NCBI RefSeq assembly: GCF_010550675.1
Contig: NZ_JAAGOA010000001.1
Location: forward strand, 310,001-374,000
Direction of reading: 5' to 3'
Length of the DNA stretch: 64,000 bases
Source: Phytoactinopolyspora halotolerans
GTDB taxonomy: Bacteria > Actinomycetota > Actinomycetes > Jiangellales > Jiangellaceae
Part shown: positions 1-8,996 of the stretch, one piece after another
Numbering within the stretch: position 1 is the first letter of the stretch
Layout: each line of letters begins with the position of its first letter
Made by a program: the position numbers and the translations under genes
Notes under the pieces: generated by a model
Database searches by the model: none
What the model saw: only the letters and a program-made list of their open reading frames with translations
Told to the model about the DNA's origin: nothing

Positions 1-1
1 C

Positions 2-865
2 TGGCTGGTCGAGACCCCGGACGGTGCGCGGGCCACGTCGCCGTCGGTCTCACCGGAGAACCATTTCGTCGCTGAAGACGGCGAGCCGCGGGCGGTGGCG
101 ACGTCGTCGGCGATGGACATGGCGCTGTGCCGGGACCTGTTCGAGATCGTCTCCGCAGCCGCCGACACGCTGGGTGAGGACACGGATCTCGTGCACACGG
201 TGCGTCGGCTGGCAGATCGATTGCCGGGGCCGGCCGTCGGCGCCCGCGGGGAGATCCTGGAGTGGGAGACCGAGCGCGTCGAGTACGAGCCCGCGCATCG
301 GCACGTCTCGCACCTGTATGCGGCCTATCCCGGGACGGCCTCGCTCAGTGACGAGCAGCTGGCGGCGGTCGGACGTTCTCTCGACCTGCGCGGGGCGGAC
401 TCCACCGGCTGGTCCTTGGCGTGGAAACTCGCGCTCCGCGCTCGGCTGGGCCAGGGCTCGCATGTGTCCGAGCTGATCTCGTTGGCGTTCCGTCCGGTGC
501 CGGCCGTCCCGGGCGCCGCCCGCGGACAGTTCGCGGGCGGGCTGTATCCGAACCTGTTCTCCGCGCACCCGCCGTTCCAGATCGACGGCAACCTCGGTTT
601 CACCGGCGCGCTCGCCGAATGTCTCGTGCAGAGCCATACCGGTCGCATCGTGCTGCTGCCGGCACTGCCGCCGGAGCTCGCCGAGGGCCGGGTCAGCGGC
701 CTGCGGACCCGGCAAGCGGTCCGGGTCGACCTGGAATGGTCCGGTGGGCGGCTGCGCCGGGCCGGTCTGCGTGCGCCGGCCGAGACCGAGGTGGAGCTGG
801 TCTACGGCGATGCATGCACCCGGCTGACGCTGCCGGCGGGCACGGTCGTGGAGTACGTTCCGTGA
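2..865 (+). CDS. GH95-family alpha-L-fucosidase, C-terminal part (5' end outside window)
   Basis: The reading frame is already open at the left edge, so only the last 287 residues are present. The fragment begins close to a TSPSVSPEN segment and continues with HRHVSHLY, GWSLAWKLALRARL and PPFQIDGNLG. These blocks are characteristic of the (alpha/alpha)6 catalytic domain of GH95 enzymes, which remove fucose (or galactose in some members) from plant and host glycans. The Asp of QIDGN matches the family's catalytic acidic residue. The final 80 residues form the beta-rich C-terminal domain. The neighbouring convergent gene encodes a GH51 arabinofuranosidase, so this is a plant-polysaccharide side-chain removal locus. 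Localisation cannot be judged because the N-terminus is missing. Confidence 0.85.
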   Translation, partial: WLVETPDGARATSPSVSPENHFVAEDGEPRAVATSSAMDMALCRDLFEIVSAAADTLGEDTDLVHTVRRLADRLPGPAVGARGEILEWETERVEYEPAHRHVSHLYAAYPGTASLSDEQLAAVGRSLDLRGADSTGWSLAWKLALRARLGQGSHVSELISLAFRPVPAVPGAARGQFAGGLYPNLFSAHPPFQIDGNLGFTGALAECLVQSHTGRIVLLPALPPELAEGRVSGLRTRQAVRVDLEWSGGRLRRAGLRAPAETEVELVYGDACTRLTLPAGTVVEYVP

Positions 866-895
866 TCGTGTCCGCCCCGGCCGCGCGGTGCGTGC

Positions 896-2410
896 TCAGG
901 CTGTGGTGGACAGGCGCAGCGCGGTCCACGAGGCCTTGGGCAGTGTGACGGACAGGCGGCCACCGTCGTCGAGCCGCGCGGACGTGTTCGGCTGCGGCGT
1001 GATGCGGTCCGGAGCAGTCTCCGTGTTCGACGCGTACAGGTCGTCGCCGTGGATGCCGACGGCCTCCACCACGCGTCGCGGGCCGATCGCCCGGGCGTCC
1101 AGGTCGACCTGGACGTCGTCCGCGGTGGACCGGTTGACCAGGAACACGGAGATGTCGCCGGCGTCGTCGTCGTAGGTCGCCACCGCGTCGACGACCGGCA
1201 CGTCGCCGAATCGCTGCGTGTCGGTCGCCGGCGAGGTGATCTCGGCCTGCAGCACGTCGCCGGTGGCCAGCCGCGAGGTGATGGCGAACGGGTGGAAGGT
1301 GGTCTGCCTCCAGGCGCTGCCCCCGGGCTCGCTGCGGATGGGACCGATCACGTTGACCAGCTGCGCCTGGCAGGCGGCGGCGACCCGGTCGCTGTGCCGG
1401 AGCAGGGAGATGAGCAGGTTGCCGACGACGACGGCGTCCGCCACGTTGTACTCGTCCTCGAGCAGCCGGGGAGCGACCGGCCAGTCGACCGGGTTACCGG
1501 CGTCGCGATGCGCGGTCTGGTACCAGACGTTCCACTCGTCGAAGGAGATCCCGATCCGTTTGCGGCTCTTCTTCTTCGCGGCGACGTAGTCCGCGGTGGC
1601 GACGACGGAACCGATGAAGTGGTCCATGTCGACCGCGGAGGCCAGGAACGAGGCCATGTCGCCGTCGTGTTCCTGGTAGTAGGCGTGGCACGAGATGTAG
1701 TCGACGTAGTCGAACGCCTCATCGAGCACGTCGGCTTCCCAGCTGCCGAAGGTGGGCATGCTGGAGCTGGAGCTGCCGCACGCCACCAACTCCAGATTCG
1801 GGTCGATCATGCGCATCGCCCGGGCCGTCTCGGCGGCGAGCCGCCCATACTCGCGTGCGGTCTTGTGTCCGATCTGCCAGGGTCCATCGAGCTCGTTGCC
1901 GAGGCACCAGAGGGCGAAGCCGTGCGGGTCGGCCACGCCGTGTCGGCGCCGGAGGTCCGAGAGGCGGGTGCCGGACGGATGGTTGCTGTACTCCAGGATG
2001 TCCAGTGCCTCCTGGACACCGCGCGTGCCGAGGTTCACCGCCATCATCGGCTCCACGCCCGCCTTGGCGGCCCAGCGGGCGAACTCGTTCAGCCCGAACT
2101 CGTTCGTCTCGGTGCTGTGCCAGGCGAGGTCGAGCCGCCGGGGACGCTCCGCGACCGGGCCCACGCCGTCTTCCCAGCGGTAGCCGGAGACGAAGTTCCC
2201 ACCGGGATAGCGGACCAGAGAGACGCCCATCTCGCGGGTCAGATCGAGGACGTCCTTGCGCAGGCCGTCTTCGTCGGCGAGTGGATGGTCAGGCTCGAAG
2301 ATCCCGGTGTAGACGCAGCGCCCGAGGTGTTCGACGAACGAGCCGAACGTGCGGCGGTTGACCGGTGCGACCCGGAACGCCGGGTCGAGGGTCACGGTCG
2401 CGTTGAGCAT
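896..2410 (-). CDS. Alpha-L-arabinofuranosidase, GH51
   Basis: 504-residue GH51 enzyme that releases terminal L-arabinofuranose from arabinan or arabinoxylan. A TIM barrel carries the acid/base Glu in LGNELDGP (about residue 173) and the nucleophile Glu in SFDEWNVWY (about 292). A beta domain follows, ending TLPKASWTALRL. The frame is open upstream, but the ATG at 2410 is the right start: it begins the conserved N-terminus (RTFGSFVEHLGRCVYTGIFEP) and has AGGAG seven bases before it. No signal peptide is visible, so the enzyme probably acts inside the cell on imported arabino-oligosaccharides. A LacI-type operator 37 bp upstream nearly matches the one on araB, which links this gene to the arabinose operon 4-8 kb away. 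Confidence 0.93.
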   Translation of the reverse strand: MLNATVTLDPAFRVAPVNRRTFGSFVEHLGRCVYTGIFEPDHPLADEDGLRKDVLDLTREMGVSLVRYPGGNFVSGYRWEDGVGPVAERPRRLDLAWHSTETNEFGLNEFARWAAKAGVEPMMAVNLGTRGVQEALDILEYSNHPSGTRLSDLRRRHGVADPHGFALWCLGNELDGPWQIGHKTAREYGRLAAETARAMRMIDPNLELVACGSSSSSMPTFGSWEADVLDEAFDYVDYISCHAYYQEHDGDMASFLASAVDMDHFIGSVVATADYVAAKKKSRKRIGISFDEWNVWYQTAHRDAGNPVDWPVAPRLLEDEYNVADAVVVGNLLISLLRHSDRVAAACQAQLVNVIGPIRSEPGGSAWRQTTFHPFAITSRLATGDVLQAEITSPATDTQRFGDVPVVDAVATYDDDAGDISVFLVNRSTADDVQVDLDARAIGPRRVVEAVGIHGDDLYASNTETAPDRITPQPNTSARLDDGGRLSVTLPKASWTALRLSTTA

Positions 2411-2446
2411 GCGGGAACTCCTGCCTCGGTCTACATCGATAGGTAA

Positions 2447-2460
2447 TGTGAGCGTTAACA
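2447..2460. promoter_or_regulatory. LacI-type operator upstream of the GH51 gene
   Basis: TGTGAGCGTTAACA is an imperfect palindrome centred on the CG dinucleotide, as is typical of LacI-family operators. Its reverse complement, TGTTAACGCTCACA, differs at only two positions from the araB-proximal site TGTTAGCGTTCACA at 10682-10695. It lies 37 bp upstream of the GH51 start, where a repressor would block transcription. The LacI-type protein at 10786-11826 is the obvious candidate ligand (inference). Confidence 0.65.
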
Positions 2461-2498
2461 GAGTATCGTGCTTGTCTCTGCCGCGGAAGTATCGTCCC

Positions 2499-2575
2499 GC
2501 TCCGGATGAGTAGCCGCCCGAGGCCACTTCCCCCCGGGGGCGGCCGCTCCGGGTGAGTAGTGGCCCGAGGACCAC
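2499..2575. repeat. Two imperfect ~29-bp direct repeats
   Basis: The segments at 2499-2527 and 2546-2575 share the pattern GCTCCGG(A/G)TGAGTAG followed by CCCGAGG and a CCAC tail. Their starts are 47 bp apart. They lie in the 345-bp non-coding stretch (2411-2755) upstream of the GH51 gene and beyond the 3' end of the exporter operon. Function is unknown; they could be paired binding sites or a remnant duplication. Confidence 0.5.
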
Positions 2576-2625
2576 GTGCCCTCTGGGCCGCGGCCGGCAG
2601 GCCATGCCGCTGAGGCCGGCCGCGC

Positions 2626-2721
2626 AGGCCTGGCACGCTGAACGCACGTGCATGGCACGCTCAGGGACGGTGCTCGCGTCCGTTCAGTGCCGTTTGTGGA
2701 GGCGTTCAGCGTGCCATGCCT
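2626..2721. repeat. 20-bp inverted repeat with 56-bp spacer
   Basis: The arms at 2626-2645 and 2702-2721 are complementary at 19 of 20 positions (core TGGCACGCTGAACGC). The spacer contains further partial copies of GGCACGCT and CGTTCAGTGCC. It sits just beyond the end of the drrAB-like operon (stop at 2756), so it may be a transcription-terminating structure or a multi-site protein target. No gene is supported here. Confidence 0.55.
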
Positions 2722-2755
2722 GGGACCCACCGGTCGTGCCGGCTGCGCCGACGGA

Positions 2756-3631
2756 TCACTTGCCGAGTGCGGCGAACCGTCGCAGCGCCAGCGGGACGAA
2801 GATCGCCAGCAACGCCAACGGCCAGCCGATCGCCATCATCACGGCGTTGTCCGAGACCCACGATCCTGCCGACCAGTTCGGATTCTCGAAGAGGTCGCGG
2901 ACCGCGCCGGCGGTCGCCGACATCGGGTTCCACTCGGCGAGCCTTCCCATCCATCCGGGCATGGTGTCCGGGGAGGTGAACGCGTTCGACAGGAACGCCA
3001 CCGGCCACACCAGGATCTGCACCGCCTGCACCAGCTCCGGCTTGCCGGCGACCAGCCCGAGGTAGATGCCGATCCATAGCATCGCGAAGCGGAGCAGGAG
3101 CAGCAGGGCGACGGCGCCGAGGGCCGCGGCGAACGTGCCGTGCCAGCGCCATCCCACAAGCAGGCCGGCGCCGATCATGATCAGCAGCCCGATGGTGGAT
3201 CTGAGCATATCCAGCAGGCTCCGGCCGACCAGGATCGCGGACTCGGCGATCGGCATCGACCGGAACCGGTCCAGTACACCCTTGTTGATGTCCTGGGTCA
3301 GCGTCACCATCGTCTCTTCCAGGCCGAACGCCATGGTCAATGCGAGCAGGCCGGGAACGAGGTAGTCCGGGTAGTCGCCGCCTTCGACCGCCATGCCGCC
3401 GCCCAGGAAGTAGGCGAACATCACCAGCATCATCACCGGGAACAGCAGACCCACCACAAGCTGCCCGGGGGTGCGGGCCCATTGTGCGAGTCCCCGGCGA
3501 ACCATGGTGGCGGAGTCGGCGAGCAATCGTGCGACGTGCTGCGCGGCCGAGGTGGGCGCCGAGCGGCTGGGGGTGGGCGCTAGGCGGGTGCGGGTCGGCC
3601 GGTCACCCGGAACGGTCAGGTGGTCGTTCAT
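2756..3631 (-). CDS. ABC-2 type multidrug exporter permease (DrrB-like)
   Basis: 291-residue membrane protein with six predicted hydrophobic segments (first at about residues 62-82, last at about 260-280). The [25 protein letters not shown] stretch, split here as [14 protein letters not shown] and LTMAFG, is typical of daunorubicin-resistance type ABC-2 permeases. The first 45 residues are a cytoplasmic, Pro/Arg/Ser-rich tail. The ATG overlaps the TGA of the upstream ATPase gene by four bases (ATGA), so the two are translationally coupled. Together they form a drug or lipid exporter whose substrate cannot be read from sequence. A divergent PadR regulator with two flanking palindromes suggests substrate-responsive control. 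Confidence 0.88.
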   Translation of the reverse strand: MNDHLTVPGDRPTRTRLAPTPSRSAPTSAAQHVARLLADSATMVRRGLAQWARTPGQLVVGLLFPVMMLVMFAYFLGGGMAVEGGDYPDYLVPGLLALTMAFGLEETMVTLTQDINKGVLDRFRSMPIAESAILVGRSLLDMLRSTIGLLIMIGAGLLVGWRWHGTFAAALGAVALLLLLRFAMLWIGIYLGLVAGKPELVQAVQILVWPVAFLSNAFTSPDTMPGWMGRLAEWNPMSATAGAVRDLFENPNWSAGSWVSDNAVMMAIGWPLALLAIFVPLALRRFAALGK

Positions 3632-4626
3632 GCAGAGACCTCCGGTGTGGTGTGTTCAATGGGCTCGTCGCCGGTCAGGTGCAGGAAGACCTCGTCGAGG
3701 GTGGGACGCCGCAACGCCACGTCCTCGATCTCGATCCCCGCGTCCTCCAAGCTCCGCAGGGACGTCGACAGCGCCGACATCCGATCGGTCACCGGGGCGC
3801 TGATCAGCCGGCGGTCTTGATCGGCGACGACGTCGTCGGCCTGGGCCGCCGCCTGAACCAGCGGGACCGCCGACGACACTTGGGCGGCGTCGTGGACCAC
3901 GACGTCGAGGCGGTCCGCCCCGAGCCGGCCCTTGAGGTCGTCCGCGGTACCGTCCGCGATGATCCGGCCGCGCTGGACGACGGAGATCCGATCCGCCAGC
4001 TGATCCGCCTCCTCCAGGTACTGCGTCGTCAGCAGCACGGTCGTGCCGCCGTCGGCGAGGGATCGCACCGCATCCCACACCTCGGCTCGGCCACGCGGGT
4101 CCAGCCCGGTGGTCGGCTCGTCCAGAAACAGCACGTCCGGTGCGGTGATCAGGCTGGCGGCCAGGTCGAGGCGTCGCCGCATGCCGCCGCTGTACTGCTT
4201 CACCGGTTTCGCGGCCGCGTCGGTGAGATCGAACCGTTCCAGCAGTTCACGGGTGCGCCCCCGGGCTCCGTCGGCACCCAGGTGGTACAGCCGGGCGAAC
4301 AGTTCCAGGTTCTGGCGTCCGCTGAGGTCCTGATCGAGCGCGGCGTGCTGGCCTAGCAGGCCGATCCGGTAGCGCACCTCGTCCGGCTCGCGCAGCACGT
4401 CGAAGCCGGCTACCGTGGCGTGGCCGGTCGAGGGCCGGAGCAACGTGGCCAGTATTCGGACCATGGTGGTCTTACCGGCGCCGTTAGGGCCCAGCAGGCC
4501 ATGCACGACCCCGCGCGGAATGGTGAGATCGACTCCGGCGAGTGCCTGCTTGTCGCCGTAGGACTTGGTGAGCGCCTGGACCGCGACGGCGTCCGTACCG
4601 TCTCGACTGAACACTGGCACCTCCAT
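3628..4626 (-). CDS. ABC exporter ATPase (DrrA-like)
   Basis: 332-residue ATP-binding subunit with Walker [10 protein letters not shown], signature [12 protein letters not shown], Walker [12 protein letters not shown] and an H-loop Gln-rich [11 protein letters not shown]. The C-terminal DUF4162-like region is typical of DrrA. It energises the overlapping permease. The ATG at 4626 has no ribosome-binding site. A GTG four codons inside (4614) is preceded by GGAGG at a good distance and may be the real start. The palindrome TCAAATTTGA ends only a few bases upstream, so expression probably depends on the divergent PadR protein. Confidence 0.9.
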   Translation of the reverse strand: MEVPVFSRDGTDAVAVQALTKSYGDKQALAGVDLTIPRGVVHGLLGPNGAGKTTMVRILATLLRPSTGHATVAGFDVLREPDEVRYRIGLLGQHAALDQDLSGRQNLELFARLYHLGADGARGRTRELLERFDLTDAAAKPVKQYSGGMRRRLDLAASLITAPDVLFLDEPTTGLDPRGRAEVWDAVRSLADGGTTVLLTTQYLEEADQLADRISVVQRGRIIADGTADDLKGRLGADRLDVVVHDAAQVSSAVPLVQAAAQADDVVADQDRRLISAPVTDRMSALSTSLRSLEDAGIEIEDVALRRPTLDEVFLHLTGDEPIEHTTPEVSA

Positions 4627-4630
4627 CTAA

Positions 4631-4640
4631 TCAAATTTGA
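4631..4640. promoter_or_regulatory. Palindromic operator, probable PadR site 1
   Basis: TCAAATTTGA is a perfect 10-bp palindrome directly upstream of the exporter ATPase gene. A sister site differing by one base lies 47 bp away at 4678. AT-rich TCAAA-TTTGA half-sites stand out in this GC-rich region and fit PadR-family operators. Confidence 0.6.
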
Positions 4641-4677
4641 CCAGTCGCTCGAATGTATACCCCGCGTGGCGGTCTAG

Positions 4678-4687
4678 TCAAACTTGA
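4678..4687. promoter_or_regulatory. Palindromic operator, probable PadR site 2
   Basis: TCAAACTTGA repeats the 4631 site with one change. The pair occupies the divergent region between the exporter operon and the PadR gene. Spacing of 47 bp would allow one regulator to control both promoters. Confidence 0.58.
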
Positions 4688-4823
4688 TGAGTAAAGTGGG
4701 CGACGAGGGTTGCCCCGCGCCCACGGAGGCGACGGCGTAGTCTTCAGGTTTCGCGCTCACTCGATACGCTGGCGGACGTGAGGACGGGTGGGCCGTCCCC
4801 GGGGTGACGGTGAGGAGATCCGC

Positions 4824-5438
4824 GTGTCGGTGATGCGGCTGCTGGTGCTCGGCGCGGTGCGTCAGCGCGGGCGCGCCCATGGCTACCAGGTCCGCAACGA
4901 CCTGGAGTTCTGGGGAGCGCATCAATGGTCCAACGCGAAGCCCGGCTCGATTTACCATGCACTCAAGCAGCTGGCGAAGGAGGGGCGGCTACACGCCTTC
5001 GACACCGCGCCCAGTACGGCCGGCGGTCCTCCGCGGACCGAGTACGAACTCACGCCCGAAGGTGACGCCACCTACCTGCACCTGCTACGAGAGGCGTTGC
5101 GCGCCCATGATCAGCGGCTCGACGTACTGACCTCCGGCGTGGGCTTCATCGTCGACCTGCCGCGCGCGGAGGCGATCGCGCTGCTCAAGGAGCGGGTCGC
5201 TGCGCTCGAAGGCTGGCGGCACGAGGTCGTCACGTACTGGTCGCCCGGCGAACCACCGCCAGAGTGGGGACACATCGGCGAGATCATGCGGCTGTGGCTG
5301 CACAACGCCGACAGCAGTGCGGAGTGGACACGTGGGCTGATCGCGCGGCTGGAGGCCGGAGCGTACGTGATGGCCGGAGAAGGCGAACGCTCCGTCGACA
5401 CCCTCCCGGACGGCGTGGAGAACCCGTACGCGCCGTAG
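4824..5438 (+). CDS. PadR-family transcriptional regulator
   Basis: 204-residue regulator. The N-terminal winged helix (MSVMRLLVLGAVRQRGRAHG, then GSIYHALKQLAKEGRL and RTEYELTPEG) is the PadR DNA-binding domain. The C-terminal half is the alpha-helical dimerisation region of the longer PadR/Vir subfamily. The GTG at 4824 is chosen because it starts the conserved domain and has GAGGAG six bases upstream. The frame is open for 12 further codons, but these look non-coding. It is divergent from the DrrAB-like exporter and presumably represses it through the two TCAAA(T/C)TTGA sites. Its ligand is unknown. Confidence 0.88.
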   Translation: MSVMRLLVLGAVRQRGRAHGYQVRNDLEFWGAHQWSNAKPGSIYHALKQLAKEGRLHAFDTAPSTAGGPPRTEYELTPEGDATYLHLLREALRAHDQRLDVLTSGVGFIVDLPRAEAIALLKERVAALEGWRHEVVTYWSPGEPPPEWGHIGEIMRLWLHNADSSAEWTRGLIARLEAGAYVMAGEGERSVDTLPDGVENPYAP

Positions 5439-5450
5439 CGGAAGGCCGAA

Positions 5451-6077
5451 TCAGCGCGGGAGCTTCATCCCGAGCGTGTACCCGGCCGGCGGGCGGTCGG
5501 TGGGCGGTTCGACCAGCCGGGTGAATCCCAACCGCTCGTAGAAGCCGATCGCCCGGTGGTTGCGCGCCGAGACCCCCAGGTGCACGCCGGGCGACCCCAG
5601 CGCCGTCAGCTGGTCCAACAGGCGCTCGATCAGCCGCCGGCCGACGCCGTGCCCCTGCGCCCGGGGAAGCAAGTCGATGTGCAGATGCGACGGGTGCGTG
5701 GCAGGCACCTCCAGGTACGGGCGCGGGTGTGTCGGGACCGGGGCGTGGATCATCCGGATCATCCGCGCGTCGCGGCTGGTGTCGTCGTCGGCGGGTTCGG
5801 GATACCGCTTGCGTAACGGCGGCCACCACTCGCGCTCGCACCAGTCTTCGAAAGCGAGCGTGTCCAGGCACCCGATGACGTAGCCGGCCACTCCGTCGTC
5901 GTCGGTGGCCACCGAGATCAGGCCGGGATCGTGTGCGGCGTACGGAGCCGCGAAGATCTCGCCGATCAGCTTGGGATCAGCGAACTGCCCGGTGGCGTCC
6001 TCGCCACTGTCGCCCGTCCGCAGACAGATGTCGTAAAGCGCGGGCAGGTCACCCGACCGGTAGGACCTGATGTGCAC
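5451..6077 (-). CDS. GNAT-family N-acetyltransferase
   Basis: 208-residue acetyltransferase. The opening HIRSYRSGDLPALYDICLRTGDSGED resembles the GNAT domain found alone in bacteria and fused to O-GlcNAcases in animals (segments HIRSYRSGDLPALYD and ICLRTGDSGED). The acetyl-CoA loop is RAQGHGVGRRLIERLL (about residues 149-164), followed by GVHLGVSARNHRAIGFYERLGF. GTG at 6077 is used because it starts the conserved region and has AGGGAG upstream; the frame continues for 33 unlikely codons. Substrate is unknown. It converges on the PadR gene with a 12-bp gap. Confidence 0.82.
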   Translation of the reverse strand: MHIRSYRSGDLPALYDICLRTGDSGEDATGQFADPKLIGEIFAAPYAAHDPGLISVATDDDGVAGYVIGCLDTLAFEDWCEREWWPPLRKRYPEPADDDTSRDARMIRMIHAPVPTHPRPYLEVPATHPSHLHIDLLPRAQGHGVGRRLIERLLDQLTALGSPGVHLGVSARNHRAIGFYERLGFTRLVEPPTDRPPAGYTLGMKLPR

Positions 6078-6229
6078 GGAACTCCCTCTCGCTCGTCGTC
6101 CGGTCCATCTTTGCGTACCGTCAGGGCCAGGCGCACGTGCCCGATGGCTGGATCCCGTGATCGCTTCCGACGGCACCCCGGGCCGGTCTGCCTTGGGAAG
6201 GCTGCCACACGGCGGTGCAGAATGGAAGG

Positions 6230-6631
6230 ATGATCTCCGTCGATCTCGCTCGCCGGCTCCGGGACGCGGGCCTGAAATGGGAGCCGCAGGCCGGAGACCA
6301 CTTCATCATCCCGGATCGCGATATGGACGACGATGTGTTCGTCGTCAGCACCATGGTGGTGGACGTCCATGACTTCCCGTCCGGCCGCGTCATCGGATTC
6401 AACGGCACGGTGGAGTGGGCGCTGGACAGCATCGAGAAGGAGAAGGTCTTGTGGCTGCCGACGGAGGCGCAGCTGCGCGAGCGCCTCGGCGGGACCTTTT
6501 CACAGCTGGTCCGTCAGGACGGTCGGTACATCGTCGTGCTGGACGTCGACGGTCGCGAGGTCACACGGGAGGCGGATCGGGCCGACGAGGCCTACGGCCG
6601 CGCCCTCCTCTACCTCGCCACCGGCACCTAA
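6230..6631 (+). CDS. Conserved actinobacterial hypothetical protein
   Basis: 133-residue soluble acidic protein (MISVDLARRLRDAGLKW... FPSGRVIGFNGTVEWALDSIE). I recognise it as a conserved actinobacterial protein of unknown function but cannot assign a domain. No membrane segment or catalytic motif is visible. The ATG at 6230 lies six bases after CAGAAT, so the transcript could be leaderless. A GTG five codons earlier is an alternative. It is divergent from the GNAT gene and convergent with araA; a 92-bp palindromic element fills the junction with araA. Confidence 0.7.
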   Translation: MISVDLARRLRDAGLKWEPQAGDHFIIPDRDMDDDVFVVSTMVVDVHDFPSGRVIGFNGTVEWALDSIEKEKVLWLPTEAQLRERLGGTFSQLVRQDGRYIVVLDVDGREVTREADRADEAYGRALLYLATGT

Positions 6632-6662
6632 CCCTCCACCCCAACAACGCTCCCCGCCGGCC

Positions 6663-6754
6663 CTAAATGATCATGTGAAGTGGGTTTTCTCGTGCACTAC
6701 CATGCCTGCAGACCTGTTGGAGCACGAAGAAACCTACTTCACATGATCATTTAG
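6663..6754. repeat. 92-bp palindromic element, copy 1
   Basis: Inverted repeat with 33-bp arms beginning CTAAATGATCATGTGAAG and ending in its complement, with a 26-base centre containing CTGCAG. It lies between the 3' ends of the 6230 gene and araA, six bases beyond the araA stop. Three further 92-bp copies occur at 31894, 39216 and 56231. This copy has a few arm mismatches on its right side. No coding capacity or transposase is associated with it. Confidence 0.92.
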
Positions 6755-6760
6755 GCGTGG

Positions 6761-8269
6761 TTAGAGGCCTTGGGCGAGGCGGAAATATGCCTGATTCCAG
6801 TGGAGCTCCTTGGCGAACTGGCGCGACGTCGTGGCGGAATCGACGACGAGTAGCTCCGTGGCCACCATGTCGGCGAAGTCCGAGAGCTCCTCGACGCCCA
6901 CGGCCGACGACAGCACCGTGTGATGCGGGGCGCCGGCGGTGATCCACGCCTCGGCCGACGTCGCCAGGTCGGGCCGCGGCTTCCAGACCGCCCGCGCGAC
7001 CGGGAGGTTCGGCAGCGGCTCGTCCGGCGGCACCACGTCGATCTCGTTGGCGACCATCCGGAAGCGGTCCCCCATGTCGGCCAGCCCGACGACCACCCCC
7101 GGCCCTGGCTCCGCATCGAAGACGAGGCGGACCGGGTCCTCCCGGTCACCGATTCCGAGCGGGTGGATCTCGCAGGACGGTCGACCGGCCGCGATGCTGG
7201 GGCAGACCTCGAGCATGTGCGCACCGAGGATCTTCGGTTCGCCGGGGCCGAAGTGGTAGGTGTAATCCTCCATGAACGACGTTCCGCCGGGCAGCCCTTC
7301 CGCCATCGCCTTCGTAGTACGCAGCAGCACGGACGTCTTCCAGTCGCCCTCGCCGCCGAAGCCGTAGCCGTCGGCCATCAGCCGCTGCACGGCGGCCCCG
7401 GGCAGCTGGCGAAGGCCGCCGAGATCCTCGAAGTTCGTCGTGAAAGCCCGGAACCCACCGCTGGTGAGGAACTGCCGCAGGCCCGCCTCGATCCGGACCG
7501 CGTACCGCAGCGATTCCCGCCGCTCGCCGTCCTTGCGCAGCTCGGGCACGATGGCGTAAGAGTCGTCGTATTCGGCGACGAGGCGGTCCACTTCGGCGTC
7601 GGACACGGAGTCCACGACCTCGACCAGGTCGTTGACACCGTAGGTGTTCACCGATACGCCCAATCTGGCCTGGGCGTCGACCTTGTCGCCTTCGGTGACC
7701 GCGACGTCGCGCATGTTGTCGCCGAACCGAGCCAACTTCAGCGACCGGATCTCGGCGACGCCGCGCGCGGCCCGCATCCAGCTGGCGATGCGGGAGAGCG
7801 CCGTGGGATCGCTGACGTGACCGACGACGGTCTTGCGGGCCATCCTGAGCCTGGTCTGGATGTAACCGAACTCGCGGTCGCCGTGCGCCGCCTGGTTCAG
7901 GTTCATGAAGTCCATGTCCAGCTCGGACCAGGGCAGTGAGACGTTCGCCTGGGTGTGCAGGTGGAGCATCGGCACGTCCAGCACCCGCAGCCCACGGATC
8001 CACATCTTGGCGGGCGAGAAGGTGTGCATCCAGGCGATCACACCGATGCAGGCGTCCGACGCGTTGGCCTCAAGACAGATGCGACGGATGGCTTCGGCAT
8101 CGGTGAGGATGGGCTTCCACACCACCCGCACCGGTATGGAGCCGGCGCCGTCGAGTTCCTTCGCCACCTGCTGGGACTGCTCGGCGACCTGGCGCAGCGC
8201 GTCCTCTCCGTACAATCCCTGGCTGCCGGTGAGGAACCACACCTCTTGCTCGGCCGACCTCAGCTCCAT
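6761..8269 (-). CDS. araA: L-arabinose isomerase
   Basis: 502-residue AraA converting L-arabinose to L-ribulose. The Mn-binding and catalytic residues are visible: Glu in GFGGEGDWK, Glu in [10 protein letters not shown], His in [11 protein letters not shown] and His in APHHTVLSS. The length is standard for the family. ATG at 8269 has GGAG five bases upstream. It is the last gene of araB-araD-araA, 24 bp after araD, so the operon is probably transcribed from the araB promoter and controlled by the LacI-type operator there. Its stop lies six bases from a 92-bp palindromic element that may terminate the transcript. Confidence 0.97.
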   Translation of the reverse strand: MELRSAEQEVWFLTGSQGLYGEDALRQVAEQSQQVAKELDGAGSIPVRVVWKPILTDAEAIRRICLEANASDACIGVIAWMHTFSPAKMWIRGLRVLDVPMLHLHTQANVSLPWSELDMDFMNLNQAAHGDREFGYIQTRLRMARKTVVGHVSDPTALSRIASWMRAARGVAEIRSLKLARFGDNMRDVAVTEGDKVDAQARLGVSVNTYGVNDLVEVVDSVSDAEVDRLVAEYDDSYAIVPELRKDGERRESLRYAVRIEAGLRQFLTSGGFRAFTTNFEDLGGLRQLPGAAVQRLMADGYGFGGEGDWKTSVLLRTTKAMAEGLPGGTSFMEDYTYHFGPGEPKILGAHMLEVCPSIAAGRPSCEIHPLGIGDREDPVRLVFDAEPGPGVVVGLADMGDRFRMVANEIDVVPPDEPLPNLPVARAVWKPRPDLATSAEAWITAGAPHHTVLSSAVGVEELSDFADMVATELLVVDSATTSRQFAKELHWNQAYFRLAQGL

Positions 8270-8293
8270 CTCGTCTCCTTCGTGTCCGTGTGC

Positions 8294-8965
8294 TCAGCGC
8301 TGGCCGTAGACGTTCTGGTACCGGTCGTACAGCCGCGCGACGTCGTCCTGCGGGATCGGGATGGGCTCGCCGAGCTGCCGTGCGATGTGGACGGTACGGG
8401 CGACGTCCTCGCACATCACGGCCGCCTTCACCGCGGCCCGGGCGTCCTTGCCGATGGTGAAGACACCGTGGTTCTGCATCAGCACGGCGGGCGAGTTGTG
8501 CCCGGACAGCGTCTTGACGATGCCCCGGCCGATGGAATCGTCGCCGATCAGGGCGAACGGCCCCACCGGGATCTCGCCGCCGAACTCGTCGCCCATCGCG
8601 GTCAGGACGCACGGTATCGACTCGCCCCGAGCCGCCCACGCGGTCGCGTACGTCGAGTGGGTGTGCACGACACCACCTACGTCGGGCATGTGCCGGTAGA
8701 CGTATGCGTGCGCGTCGGTGTCGCTGGACGGGGACAGGTCACCGTCGACGAGCACGCCATCGGCGTCACAGACGACGATCGACTCGGGTGTGAGATCGTC
8801 GTAGCTGATCCCGCTCGGCTTGATCACGAACAGGTCCGTCCCGGGCACCCGCCCGGAGACGTTGCCCGCGGTCCAGGCGACCAGCCCGTACCGGACGAGT
8901 TCCGCGTGGAGGACGCAGACCTCCTCACGGATGCGGGCGATCGCTGCGGTCGTCTCCTCGTTCAC
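8294..8965 (-). CDS. araD: L-ribulose-5-phosphate 4-epimerase
   Basis: 223-residue class II aldolase-fold epimerase producing D-xylulose 5-phosphate. Motifs include PSGISYDDL, zinc ligands in HTHSTYATAWA and MQNHGVFTIG, and the C-terminal RYQNVYGQ that closes the active site. GTG at 8965 is chosen because the homologous N-terminus begins about there and GGAG lies eight bases upstream. The in-frame ATG at 8992, four bases after the araB stop, is an alternative that adds nine residues. It is the middle gene of the arabinose operon. Confidence 0.93.
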   Translation of the reverse strand: MNEETTAAIARIREEVCVLHAELVRYGLVAWTAGNVSGRVPGTDLFVIKPSGISYDDLTPESIVVCDADGVLVDGDLSPSSDTDAHAYVYRHMPDVGGVVHTHSTYATAWAARGESIPCVLTAMGDEFGGEIPVGPFALIGDDSIGRGIVKTLSGHNSPAVLMQNHGVFTIGKDARAAVKAAVMCEDVARTVHIARQLGEPIPIPQDDVARLYDRYQNVYGQR

Positions 8966-8996
8966 GTCTCCGTCTCCCGTGTACGCGCGCATGGCG

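Noticed and set aside
1049-2446. 465-codon plus-strand frame opposite the GH51 gene
   Set aside because: Shadow of the arabinofuranosidase; no motif, and it would cover the operator.
6663-6754. 92-bp palindrome as a full insertion sequence
   Set aside because: It has no coding capacity, and no transposase gene or clear target-site duplication is visible in the window. At most it is a non-autonomous element.
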